A stretch of DNA of 64,000 bases from Gammaproteobacteria bacterium. Lineage in GTDB: Bacteria > Pseudomonadota > Gammaproteobacteria > Pseudomonadales > UBA5518. The stretch is from positions 868,001 to 932,000 of the forward strand of contig JADKDK010000002.1 in the NCBI GenBank assembly GCA_016718385.1. The letters are read 5' to 3'. The position numbers and the translations under genes are program-made. Of this stretch, positions 1 through 7,569 are shown piece by piece; the stretch's first letter is position 1, and each line of letters begins with the position of its first letter. The notes beneath the pieces were generated by a model that was not told the DNA's origin, did no database searches, and saw only the letters and a program-made list of their open reading frames with translations.

Positions 1-1
1 A

Positions 2-1555
2 GCCGAACGCTACCTGCCGCACGAGCAGTCGCTCGCGGTCGAGGGCATGGACACCGAGCAAACGCTGGAGATCACGCTGGCGCCCGGCTGGGGCACTTAT
101 CGCGTCGAGACCGTCCCGCCGGGTGCGAGCATCGTGGTCGATGACGCGCCGCTCGCGACGACGCCGGCCGACATCGAGCTGCCCGCTGGAGAGCGCCACC
201 TGCGGCTGCGCCTCGAGGGCTACCGTGACGAGGCCCTGATGGTGAACGCCGTGGCCGGCGAACGGCGCACGCTGGCAGCGCTCACGCTCGCGCGCGCCGA
301 CGCGCGCCTGCGCGTCAGCTCGAATCCCGCCGGCGCCAGCATCACGCTCGACGGCGTGTTCCAGGGCCGCACGCCGCTGGAACTGGCGATCGACTCCTCG
401 CGGGCCCACGAACTGATCGCCTTCAAGGCCGGCTTCGAGCGCGCCGTGCGCGCACTGCCCGCTGGCGGCAAGTCGCGCGATATCGCGCTCGAGCTGCCCG
501 CGCTGAGCGGCGAGATCCGCCTCGCGGTGACGCCGCCCGACGCCGAGGTGTTCCTCGGCGAGCGCGCCCTGGGGCGCGGCGCACAGACGCTGACGCTGCC
601 CAGCGGCAGGCACACGCTGCGCGTGCAACGCGAGGGCTACGCGCCGCAGGAGCTCGCGGTGGCGCCGCGACCCGGATTCCCGCAATCGCTGGGCGTCACG
701 CTCGGCACGGCGGCCGAGGCGAAGGCAAAGTCCACGGTGACCCGCATCACCACCGCCGCGGGACAGGAACTGGTGCTGCTGCGCCCGGGCCCGTTCGCCA
801 TGGGCTCGTCGCGGCGCGAGGTCGGGCGTCGGGCCAACGAGGCGCTGCGCCAGGTGCGGTTGCAGCGGCCCTTCTACCTCGGCGTCGCCGAGGTCAGCAA
901 CGCGGAGTTCCGCCAGTTCCGCGCCGGCCATTCCTCGGGCAACTTCAAGGGCAAGAGCCTGAACGACGACGAGCAGCCGGCGGTCAATCTGTCGTGGGAG
1001 GACGCCGCCCTGTACTGCAACTGGCTGAGCGCGAAGGAAGGCCTGCCGCCGTTCTACACCGTGCAGGGCGGACGCGTGAGCGGCTTCACCGCCGCGAGCC
1101 GTGGCTACCGCCTGCCGACCGAGGCGGAGTGGGCGTGGGCGGCGATCGTGCAGGCCGACGGATCGAGCGCGCGCTTCGGCTGGGGCCAGGAGCTGCCGCC
1201 GTCGGCGAAGGCCGGGAATTTCGCCGACCAGAGCGGCGCCACGCTGCTCGGGCAGGTGATCGCGGGCTACGACGACGGCTTCGCGGTCGCCGCGCCGCGC
1301 AAGCGCTTCGCGCCCAACCGCCACGGCCTTTTCGACCTGAGCGGCAATGCGGCAGAATGGATGCATGACATCTACGAAGCATTGCCCGCGGAGGGTCGCA
1401 CCGATCCGACGGGCGCGGGCAGCGGCGAATTCCACGTGATCCGCGGCGCGAGCTGGCGCCACGGCAGCGTCACCGAGTTGCGCCTCGCCTTTCGCGACTA
1501 CGGCAAGGAGGCGCGCGCCGACCTGGGTTTCCGTCTCGCGAGGTACGCCGAATGA
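2..1555 (+). CDS. PEGA-repeat protein with C-terminal FGE-sulfatase-like (C-type lectin fold) domain, 5' truncated
   Basis: The frame is open from base 2 without a stop, and the residues before the first ATG (base 47) already look like a PEGA-type repeat, so the gene begins outside the window. Three PEGA repeats follow (motifs such as VPPGASIVVDD, SNPAGASITLDG and VTPPDAEVFLGE, each ending in an E/K-G-Y/F element) and then, from about base 735, a domain of the formylglycine-generating enzyme/SUMF1 family (PGPFAMGSS, NLSWEDAALYCNWLS, YRLPTEAEWAWAA, GNAAEWMHD, GFRLARY). PEGA repeats are usually extracytoplasmic. The C-terminal signature that in true FGE carries the catalytic cysteines has none here, so the domain is probably structural or ligand-binding rather than an oxidase. 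It overlaps the next gene by ATGA and heads a tightly packed operon. Confidence 0.85.
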   Translation, partial: AERYLPHEQSLAVEGMDTEQTLEITLAPGWGTYRVETVPPGASIVVDDAPLATTPADIELPAGERHLRLRLEGYRDEALMVNAVAGERRTLAALTLARADARLRVSSNPAGASITLDGVFQGRTPLELAIDSSRAHELIAFKAGFERAVRALPAGGKSRDIALELPALSGEIRLAVTPPDAEVFLGERALGRGAQTLTLPSGRHTLRVQREGYAPQELAVAPRPGFPQSLGVTLGTAAEAKAKSTVTRITTAAGQELVLLRPGPFAMGSSRREVGRRANEALRQVRLQRPFYLGVAEVSNAEFRQFRAGHSSGNFKGKSLNDDEQPAVNLSWEDAALYCNWLSAKEGLPPFYTVQGGRVSGFTAASRGYRLPTEAEWAWAAIVQADGSSARFGWGQELPPSAKAGNFADQSGATLLGQVIAGYDDGFAVAAPRKRFAPNRHGLFDLSGNAAEWMHDIYEALPAEGRTDPTGAGSGEFHVIRGASWRHGSVTELRLAFRDYGKEARADLGFRLARYAE

Positions 1556-1788
1556 AGCGGCGCGCGCGGCTCGCGCTCATCGCCGCCGCGCTGGCCACCC
1601 TCGCCACGGCGCAGGAAGCGCCGGAAGACGCGCCGGACGCACCGCAGCCCGCGACATCGCCTGCCGCGGAGCCCGCGCCTGCCGCCGGTGCGAAGCCCGC
1701 CCCGCGCGGCGGCGCCGGCGACGAGCGCTTCGTGCCCAGCGAGGACATCTCGGAGGATCTCTCCGTGTCATTCCCTTCGGACATCTGA
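1552..1788 (+). CDS. small exported Ala/Pro-rich protein
   Basis: This 78-residue protein overlaps the preceding stop codon (ATGA). Residues 1-20 form a clear signal peptide (KRR followed by an Ala/Leu-rich core ending TLATA, cleavage probably before QEAPED). The mature part is a low-complexity Ala/Pro/Glu linker followed by an acidic tail (SEDISEDLSVSF). No known domain is recognised. The size, export signal and position between the PEGA protein and the channel gene suggest an envelope accessory component of the same machine, but that is inference. Its reality is supported by translational coupling, the signal peptide and the absence of a better frame in the interval. Confidence 0.6.
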   Translation: MKRRARLALIAAALATLATAQEAPEDAPDAPQPATSPAAEPAPAAGAKPAPRGGAGDERFVPSEDISEDLSVSFPSDI

Positions 1789-1817
1789 ACCAGGCGCCGC
1801 GCCGCGTCAAGGACCCC

Positions 1818-2624
1818 ATGAAACGCATCCTCGCCTCCGAGTTCCTGTTCCAGCTCTTCGCCCTGCTGCTGTCGCTGATCGTGGTGCACACCTTCTACGT
1901 CGCCGTGGTGACGCCGAATGCCGATGCGGTCGCCAGGGCCGCGCAGGAGCGCGTAGCCGCCGGCGACACCTCGGCGCGTCCGCCCTCGGTATGGGTGATC
2001 CTGAAGGACTACGAGCAGGAGAGCTGCGTGGTGCTCATGTTCTGGTGCATCGCGATCATGGGCTACAAGGGCGCGATGCTGCGGCGCGAGAAGCAGCTGC
2101 TGGAACGGCCGCTGGTGCAGGTGCCGGGCGGCACCAGCATCCTGCCCGAGGACGCGCGCGAATACCTGCGCCCGATCCAGGCGCTGCCCGCCGAGGCACG
2201 CCGCGCGCTGCTGCCACGCGCACTGATCACGGGCCTGCAGCGCTTCGCCGCGACGCACAGCATCCAGGATGCCGCCGCCTCGATCCGCGAGGTGTGCGAG
2301 ACGGAGGGCGAACGCCTCGATTCCGAGCTCTCGATGATCCGCTACATCGGCTGGGCGATTCCCTCGATCGGGTTCATCGGCACCGTGCGCGGCATCGGCA
2401 TGGCGCTGACGCAGGCGCACCGCGCCGTCGAGGGCGACATCACCGGCGTCACCGACGCGCTCGGCGTGGCGTTCAATTCGACTTTCGTCGCGCTGGTGAT
2501 CAGCATCCTGCTGATGTTCCTGATGCACCAGTTGCAGCTGCAGCAGGAACGACTGGTACTGGAGGCACAGGCCTATTGCGACGATCGCCTGCTCGGCCAC
2601 CTCAAGGTGACGCGGGAGGGCTGA
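1818..2624 (+). CDS. MotA/TolQ/ExbB-family proton channel protein
   Basis: A 268-residue inner-membrane protein. Hydrophobic segments lie at about residues 9-31 and 69-86, then a cytoplasmic helical region of about 85 residues, then two further membrane helices at about 175-198 and 214-237. The last two hold the family hallmarks: IPSIGFIGTVRGIGMA, with the Pro and the G-x-x-G-T-V signature, and ALGVAFNSTFVALVIS, matching the Thr/Ser-containing pore helix of TolQ, ExbB and MotA. Such proteins form pentamers that use the proton (or sodium) gradient to drive a partner with a single Asp-containing helix. No exbD, tolR or motB gene follows; the two vWA proteins downstream carry a comparable helix and are the likely partners. 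The gene has about 30 bases of leader after the preceding stop. Confidence 0.85.
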   Translation: MKRILASEFLFQLFALLLSLIVVHTFYVAVVTPNADAVARAAQERVAAGDTSARPPSVWVILKDYEQESCVVLMFWCIAIMGYKGAMLRREKQLLERPLVQVPGGTSILPEDAREYLRPIQALPAEARRALLPRALITGLQRFAATHSIQDAAASIREVCETEGERLDSELSMIRYIGWAIPSIGFIGTVRGIGMALTQAHRAVEGDITGVTDALGVAFNSTFVALVISILLMFLMHQLQLQQERLVLEAQAYCDDRLLGHLKVTREG

Positions 2625-2626
2625 GC

Positions 2627-3997
2627 ATGGCGCTGGCGGTGCTGGAACTTAACGATATCGCGTTGCTGCTGGGCGATGGCACCGGCACGCCGAGCCGCAG
2701 TCCCGGCTTCGCGACGCTCACGCGCGATGCCGTGGTGACCGGCGCGGCGGCGCTGGCGCAGGCTCGGCTCAACCCGCGCCAGACCATCAGCCAGTTCTGG
2801 CTGCGTCTCGGCACCGAACCGCTGCACAACGCGCGCAGCCACGCACGCCACCATGCCGACCTCGCCTGGGCGCAGCTGCAACAGCTGGCCGCCGCGGCGG
2901 GTAGCCCGGAGCAAGTAATCCTCGCGGTGCCGGGCAGTTTCACGCGCGAGCAGCTCGCGGTGCTGCTCGGCATCGCGCAGCGCGCCTCGTTCCGCGCCGT
3001 GGGCCTGGTCGACGCCGCGCTCGCGGCGGCGAGCACCGCGCAGGTCGCGCGCAGCGCGCTGCACCTGGACCTGCAGCTGCACCAGTGCGTGCTCACGCGC
3101 CTGGTGCGCGACGGCGACATGCTCGTGCGCGAGCGCGTGCACACCGTGCCGGGCGCCGGGCTGCTGCAACTGCAGGAGCGCCTGGCGCAGCTGGTGACGG
3201 CGCGCTTCATCCAGCACAGCCGCTTCGACCCGATGCACGCCGCGGCCACCGAGCAGCAGCTCTACGACCGCCTGCCGGCGTGGATGGCCGCGCTGGAGGA
3301 CGGCGAGGATGTCCACGCCGAGTTGCGCAACGGCACGGCGAGCTACCACGCCAAGCTCGGCATCGGCGAGGTGCTGGAGGCGGCGCAACCGGTTTACGCG
3401 CAGATCGTGGACGCGGTGCAGCGCGAGCGCCAGGGCGCCGCGCTCCTGTGCAGCGCGCGGCTCGCGCCGCTGCCGCGTCTTGGGCGGCTGCTGCCGGAGA
3501 CGACCCGCCTGCCCGAGGACGCTGCCATCCGCGCCTGCCTGCGCCACGCCGCGCTGATTCGCAGCGAGGACGCCGCACTGCGCTTTGTCACCCGGCTGCC
3601 GGCCCTCGTCGACGCGCCGGGCGCCGGGCTCGCCCCGGTGCCTGCGCCCGTCGCATCCGCCGGCAGCGGGCCTGCGCCCGCGCCCGCTACCGACACACCC
3701 AGCCACCTGGTCGCCGGCGCGCGCGCGCTACGCCTCTCGCCCGGCAGCCTGTACCTGCACGAAGGGGCGCACGGCTGGACGCTGACGCGCCGCCTGCCGC
3801 CGGATCTGGCCGGCACGCTGAGCTGGGACGGCGCGCGGTGGTGGCTGATGCCCGCGGCCGGCCACGCGCTCGCGCTCGACGGCGAGCCGGTGCGATCGGC
3901 GACGCTGCTGCGCGCCGGCCAGCGGCTCGCGCTGCCGGCGCGCCGCACCGAGCTGTGGGTGGTCGCCGAAACGCCGGTCCCGGACGATGGCGCGTAA
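2627..3997 (+). CDS. Hsp70/actin-fold-like protein with Pro-rich linker and C-terminal beta-rich domain
   Basis: The ATG at 2627 follows the upstream stop by two bases and is preceded by GGGAGGG, so this start is preferred over the much longer open frame upstream. The 456-residue protein resembles the Hsp70 family in its N-terminal 200 residues: the segment VILAVPGSFTREQLAVLLG followed by an AxRAxFRAVGLVDAALAAA-type helix matches the conserved 'VPaxfxdxqR...GLxvlrlinePtAAA' region of DnaK-like proteins. The glycine-rich phosphate loops are degenerate (LELNDIALLLGDG in place of DLGTT; LHLDLQLHQCV in place of DxGGGT), so ATP binding is doubtful. After an Ala/Pro linker (about residues 330-365) comes a roughly 85-residue beta-rich region that could be FHA-like. 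The stop overlaps the next start. Confidence 0.6.
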   Translation: MALAVLELNDIALLLGDGTGTPSRSPGFATLTRDAVVTGAAALAQARLNPRQTISQFWLRLGTEPLHNARSHARHHADLAWAQLQQLAAAAGSPEQVILAVPGSFTREQLAVLLGIAQRASFRAVGLVDAALAAASTAQVARSALHLDLQLHQCVLTRLVRDGDMLVRERVHTVPGAGLLQLQERLAQLVTARFIQHSRFDPMHAAATEQQLYDRLPAWMAALEDGEDVHAELRNGTASYHAKLGIGEVLEAAQPVYAQIVDAVQRERQGAALLCSARLAPLPRLGRLLPETTRLPEDAAIRACLRHAALIRSEDAALRFVTRLPALVDAPGAGLAPVPAPVASAGSGPAPAPATDTPSHLVAGARALRLSPGSLYLHEGAHGWTLTRRLPPDLAGTLSWDGARWWLMPAAGHALALDGEPVRSATLLRAGQRLALPARRTELWVVAETPVPDDGA

Positions 3998-5075
3998 ACG
4001 CCGCGGCTTCTCGATCTTCAGCCTGTCCTTCCTGGACATCATGTCCTGCGGATTCGGCGCGACGATCCTGGTGTTCCTGGTGATCGACCACGCGAGCGAC
4101 GTCCGCTCGGAGGAAGCCAACCGCGACCTGATCGGCGAGGTGAACTTCCTCGAGCGCGAAGTGCGCGAGGGGCGCGAGGGGCTGGCCGAACTGCGCAACA
4201 CCATCGCGATGGTCGACGAGTCGGCCGTCGAGGCCAAAGGCCGTTCACGCGAAATCCTGGCCGAGATCCGGCGCCGTCGGGAGGAACTCTCCACCGATGA
4301 CAAGGACACGCTCGCGAGCAGCGAGCACGTGAACCAACTGAAGGCGGACCTCAAGCAGCTGGAGGAACAGAACGAGCGGCTGCGCGCCGAAGGCGAGAAG
4401 CAGCAGGGCACGGATGTGCGCCGCTTCACCGGCGACGGCGACCGCCAGTACCTGACCGGCCTCAAGCTCGGCGGGCGGCGTATCCTGGTGCTGCTGGACC
4501 GCTCGGCGAGCATGCTCGACAATACCCTGGTCAACGTGATCCGCATGCGCAACATGCCCGAAACCGTGCAGCGGCGCGCGCCCAAGTGGCGCCGCGCGGT
4601 AGCGACCGTCGACTGGCTGAGCACACAGCTGCCGCGCGACAGCGAGTACCAGATCTACGTGTTCAATACCGGGGCCGCGCCCGTGCTGCCCGACACCGCC
4701 GGCAAGTGGCTGCCGGTCGCGAACCGCGAACAGCTCGACAAGGCGATCGCGGCTCTCGACGCCGTCACGCCCGCCGCAGGCACCAGCCTGCTGGGTGCCT
4801 TCCAGGCCGCGGCCGCCATGAACCCCAGGCCCGACAACATCTACCTGATCACCGACGGCCTGCCCACGCAGGGCAGTGGCGTGGCGGGCGCCAAGGCGAG
4901 CGGACGCGACCGGCTGAAATATTTCAACCAGGCGCTGAACAGCCTGCCCGATGGCATCCCGGTCAACGTGATCCTCGCGCCGATGGAAGGCGACCCGATG
5001 GCGGCCTCGGCGTTCTGGCAGCTCGCGATGGCCACGCGCGGCGCCTTCCTCGCACCGGCGAGCGACTGGCCGTGA
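3987..5075 (+). CDS. membrane-anchored coiled-coil vWA-domain protein (first of a pair)
   Basis: This 362-residue protein overlaps the Hsp70-like gene by 11 bases. Residues 8-34 form one transmembrane helix containing the motif FSLSFLD-x-x-x-CGFGA, with an Asp (residue 17) at its membrane entry, reminiscent of the Asp-containing helix of ExbD/TolR/MotB. Residues about 40-140 are charged and heptad-like, predicted coiled coil. The rest is a vWA domain with the MIDAS motif intact: DRSAS at 171-175, Thr266 in PAAGTSLLG and Asp290 in YLITDG. It should bind a divalent cation and a protein ligand outside the cytoplasmic membrane. It ends in a GTGA overlap with its paralogue, implying translational coupling and joint assembly with the channel protein upstream. 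Confidence 0.85.
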   Translation: MARKRRGFSIFSLSFLDIMSCGFGATILVFLVIDHASDVRSEEANRDLIGEVNFLEREVREGREGLAELRNTIAMVDESAVEAKGRSREILAEIRRRREELSTDDKDTLASSEHVNQLKADLKQLEEQNERLRAEGEKQQGTDVRRFTGDGDRQYLTGLKLGGRRILVLLDRSASMLDNTLVNVIRMRNMPETVQRRAPKWRRAVATVDWLSTQLPRDSEYQIYVFNTGAAPVLPDTAGKWLPVANREQLDKAIAALDAVTPAAGTSLLGAFQAAAAMNPRPDNIYLITDGLPTQGSGVAGAKASGRDRLKYFNQALNSLPDGIPVNVILAPMEGDPMAASAFWQLAMATRGAFLAPASDWP

Positions 5076-6067
5076 GGAAGCCGCGGCGCAGCGCCGAGGA
5101 GTTCAGCCTGTCCTTCCTGGACGTGATCTGCTGCGGCTTCGGTGCGATCATCCTCTTGCTGATGATCACGAAGATCGCCGAACCGCTGGTGCTCGAGGAG
5201 AGCACGCGCGACCTCAGGGGGCAGATCGCCGCCCTGCAGGAGGAACTGTACCGGCTGCGCGGCGAATCCGTGGTGCTGAACCGCGACCTCACGGCACGGC
5301 GCGAACAGCTGTCGGAATCGCTGGAGGCGGTGGCACGGCTCGAGGGCGATCTCTCCGCGGTCAAGGGACAGTACCGCGCGAGCAGCACGGACGCCGACGT
5401 GAACAGCCGCCTGGTGGGTCAGCTGGAGAGCGCCAGGCAGCGCCTGACCGACGAGATGAAACGCCTGCTCGGGGCGCAGGGCCGGCGGCGCAACGACGCG
5501 ATCGGCGGCATCCCGGTCGACAGCGAGTACGTGATCTTCATCATCGACACCTCGGGCAGCATGTTCAATTACGCCTGGCCGCGCGCGCAGCGCGAGATGA
5601 TCAACATCCTCGACCTCTACCCGCGGGTGAAGGGGGTGCAGGTGATGAGCGACGAGGGAGAGTACATGTTCTCCAGCTACCGCGGGCAGTGGATCCCCGA
5701 CACGCCGGCGCGGCGGCGCGCGATCGTGAGCCGCTTCGCGACGTGGAATCCGTACAGCAACAGCAGCCCGGTCGAAGGCATCGTGCAGGCGATCCGCACC
5801 TTCCACGAGCCGGGGCGCAGGATCAGCCTCTACGTGCTCGGCGACGAGTTCACCGGCAGCTCGATCGCGCAGGTGATCGACGTGGTCGACCGCATCAACA
5901 GCGAATCGGGCGGCGAGCGGCTGGTGCGCATCCACGCCGTGGGTTTCCCGACCCAGTTCGCGCGCCCCGACAACCTGCAGGTCACCGGCATCCGCTTCGC
6001 CTCGCTGATGCGCGACCTCGCGTGGCGCAACGGCGGCACCTTCGTCGGCCTGAATGACTATCGCTAG
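5072..6067 (+). CDS. membrane-anchored coiled-coil vWA-domain protein (second of a pair)
   Basis: The GTG at 5072 overlaps the upstream TGA (GTGA). It is chosen because the protein then begins directly before the transmembrane helix (residues 11-33, FSLSFLDVICCGFGA), exactly as in the preceding paralogue; the open frame extending 5' of it lies inside the first vWA gene and is noise. Of 331 residues, about 40-135 are coiled coil and the remainder a vWA domain with MIDAS DTSGS at 159-163. The second half has a LYVLGDEFTGS strand where the first paralogue has YLITDG. The two proteins share the membrane motif almost exactly but differ elsewhere, as expected for a heteromeric pair. Confidence 0.85.
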   Translation: MRKPRRSAEEFSLSFLDVICCGFGAIILLLMITKIAEPLVLEESTRDLRGQIAALQEELYRLRGESVVLNRDLTARREQLSESLEAVARLEGDLSAVKGQYRASSTDADVNSRLVGQLESARQRLTDEMKRLLGAQGRRRNDAIGGIPVDSEYVIFIIDTSGSMFNYAWPRAQREMINILDLYPRVKGVQVMSDEGEYMFSSYRGQWIPDTPARRRAIVSRFATWNPYSNSSPVEGIVQAIRTFHEPGRRISLYVLGDEFTGSSIAQVIDVVDRINSESGGERLVRIHAVGFPTQFARPDNLQVTGIRFASLMRDLAWRNGGTFVGLNDYR

Positions 6068-6136
6068 CCCGCAGGCTCCGCCTGGATCGGTGCCGCAATT
6101 GTGCCTATGATCCGCACGCACTCACGGTGGACAACG

Positions 6137-6739
6137 ATGCGCACTGCCCTGCTCCTGCTGCTGCTTGCCTTCGGCCTCGCCGGCTGTGGCCCGAAGCTCG
6201 TGACGATGAAACCCCTGAACACGTTTCCCGAGCCCCTCGTGGAACCGTTGCCGGTCAGCGTGGGCGTTTACTTTCCGCCGGAGTTCGCCTCGTTCACGCA
6301 CAAGGAGAAGCGCCCCGGCCCCTCCGGCGAGGAATGGACCATCAACCTCGGCGCGCCGCAACTGCAGGTGTTCCGCGCGATTTTCGACGCGACGTTCACC
6401 GCTGCCCGCGAACTGGATGCACCGGAGCGGGGCAACGGCGGGATCAATGCCATCATCGTGCCCAGCGTGAAGGATTTCCAGTTCGCGCTGCCCGACGACA
6501 CGCGGGCGAAGGTGTTCGAGATCTGGGTGAAATACGATCTCAGCATCCGCGACCCGCAGGGCGAGGAAATCGGTCACTGGGCCTTCACCGCCTACGGCAA
6601 GACGCCGACCGCGTTCCTGAAGACCGATGAGGAGGCGATACAGGCCGCCACGGTGGTCGCGCTGCGCGACGCCGGCGCCTCGATGATCACCGGCCTGCAG
6701 CGCGACCCGCGCATCCGCGAATGGCTGGGCGTGCCGTAG
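6137..6739 (+). CDS. outer-membrane or periplasmic lipoprotein of unknown function
   Basis: The start at 6137 gives a textbook lipoprotein signal: MRT, a run of leucines, then LAGC with Cys17 as the lipidated residue. An upstream in-frame ATG (6101) would only add a non-hydrophobic extension. The mature part (about 183 residues) is soluble and has no domain I can name; features are a beta-rich N-terminal half and the segment FEIWVKYDLSIRDPQGEEIGHW. It lies 69 bases after the vWA pair, possibly with its own promoter (TATGAT near 6108), so membership of the same operon is uncertain. The TAG stop is formed by the GTAG head of a REP element. Confidence 0.7.
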   Translation: MRTALLLLLLAFGLAGCGPKLVTMKPLNTFPEPLVEPLPVSVGVYFPPEFASFTHKEKRPGPSGEEWTINLGAPQLQVFRAIFDATFTAARELDAPERGNGGINAIIVPSVKDFQFALPDDTRAKVFEIWVKYDLSIRDPQGEEIGHWAFTAYGKTPTAFLKTDEEAIQAATVVALRDAGASMITGLQRDPRIREWLGVP

Positions 6740-6804
6740 GTCCGGATTCATCCGGACATCTGCGCAGGAAATGCCTTCACGTGTCCGGATGAATCCGGAC
6801 CTAC
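6736..6804. repeat. REPIN: two identical GTAG-headed REP elements in inverted orientation
   Basis: The 22-base unit at 6736-6757 (GTAG head plus the palindrome GTCCGGATTCATCCGGAC) is repeated as an exact reverse complement at 6783-6804, separated by 25 bases. GTAG-headed palindromes of this type are known as REP elements, mobilised by REP-associated tyrosine transposases (RAYTs); none is encoded in the window. The left GTAG provides the TAG stop of the lipoprotein gene and the right CTAC provides, on the minus strand, the TAG stop of the crotonase gene. The pair probably also acts as a bidirectional transcript end between the convergent genes. Confidence 0.85.
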
Positions 6805-7565
6805 GTGCCGTGGCGACCGGCACCGCCGGCGAAGCGCGCCGCACCTTCACGCATCTGCGGCATCGCGGCAATTGCCGCGCCGCGCGCGAATTCTTTGCGC
6901 ATGGCCTCCGCGACGGGGAGACCGGCCTGCTCGAGCGCGCTCAGGCGATCCGCGCGCAGGCAGGCCTGCGGGAAGCGCGCGATTTCCGCGGCCAGGGTCT
7001 CGGCGGCTTCGCGTGCCGTGCCGTCGGGCACCACGCGGTTCGCGAGCCCCATCGCCAGCGCCTCGGGCGCGCTGACCGCGCGCCCCGTGAGGATCATGTC
7101 GAGCGCGTGGCTCATCCCGATCAGCCGCGGCAACCGTACCGTGCCGCCATCGATCAGCGGCACGCCCCAGCGCCGGCAGAACACCCCGAACACCGCGCTC
7201 TCTTCGACCACGCGCAGGTCGCACCAGGCCGCGAGTTCCAGTCCGCCGGCGACCGCGTGACCCGCGACCGCCGCGATCACGGGTTTGCGCAGGCGCAGCC
7301 GCGATATGCCCATCGGGCCGTCGCCGTCGGGCGCCACCCGATTGGCACGCGCGGGTTCCTGCGCCACGGCCTTCAGGTCGGCGCCGGCGCAGAAGGTTCC
7401 GCCCGCGCCCCAGAGCACCGCGATGTCGAGGGAATCATCGACATCGAAATCGCGGAACGCCCCGGCCAGTGCGGCGGCCGTGGGTCCGTCGACGGCGTTG
7501 CGACACGCGGGCCGGTCGATGACGATCGTCGCGACACGCCCGCAGCGTTCGGTGCGTACGGACAT
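6801..7565 (-). CDS. enoyl-CoA hydratase/isomerase (crotonase) family protein
   Basis: A 254-residue crotonase. The start at 7565 (MSVRTERCGR) is preferred because it follows the upstream serine-hydrolase stop by 4 bases and aligns with the family start. Landmarks are the oxyanion-hole region GTFCAGADLKA and GHAVAGGLELAAWCDLR; the first catalytic Glu position is present. The second acid, usually in a 'PE-x-x-x-G' context, is replaced by an FCRRWGVP sequence, so hydratase activity is not assured and the enzyme may be an isomerase, dehalogenase-like or other crotonase. It is the last gene of a minus-strand cluster with a serine hydrolase, YtfJ and a P450, suggesting catabolism of a lipid or terpenoid-like substrate. 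Confidence 0.85.
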   Translation of the reverse strand: MSVRTERCGRVATIVIDRPACRNAVDGPTAAALAGAFRDFDVDDSLDIAVLWGAGGTFCAGADLKAVAQEPARANRVAPDGDGPMGISRLRLRKPVIAAVAGHAVAGGLELAAWCDLRVVEESAVFGVFCRRWGVPLIDGGTVRLPRLIGMSHALDMILTGRAVSAPEALAMGLANRVVPDGTAREAAETLAAEIARFPQACLRADRLSALEQAGLPVAEAMRKEFARGAAIAAMPQMREGAARFAGGAGRHGT

Positions 7566-7569
7566 GGCA

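Noticed and set aside
735..1555. FGE-like lectin fold as the variable target of a diversity-generating retroelement
   Set aside because: No reverse transcriptase, template repeat or matching variable repeat is visible in the window.
1818..6067. Assignment of the 5' operon to a Zorya defence system
   Set aside because: There is a MotA/ExbB-like protein, but no ZorB-like OmpA-domain protein and no helicase or nuclease partner; the vWA and Hsp70-like proteins do not fit known Zorya types.
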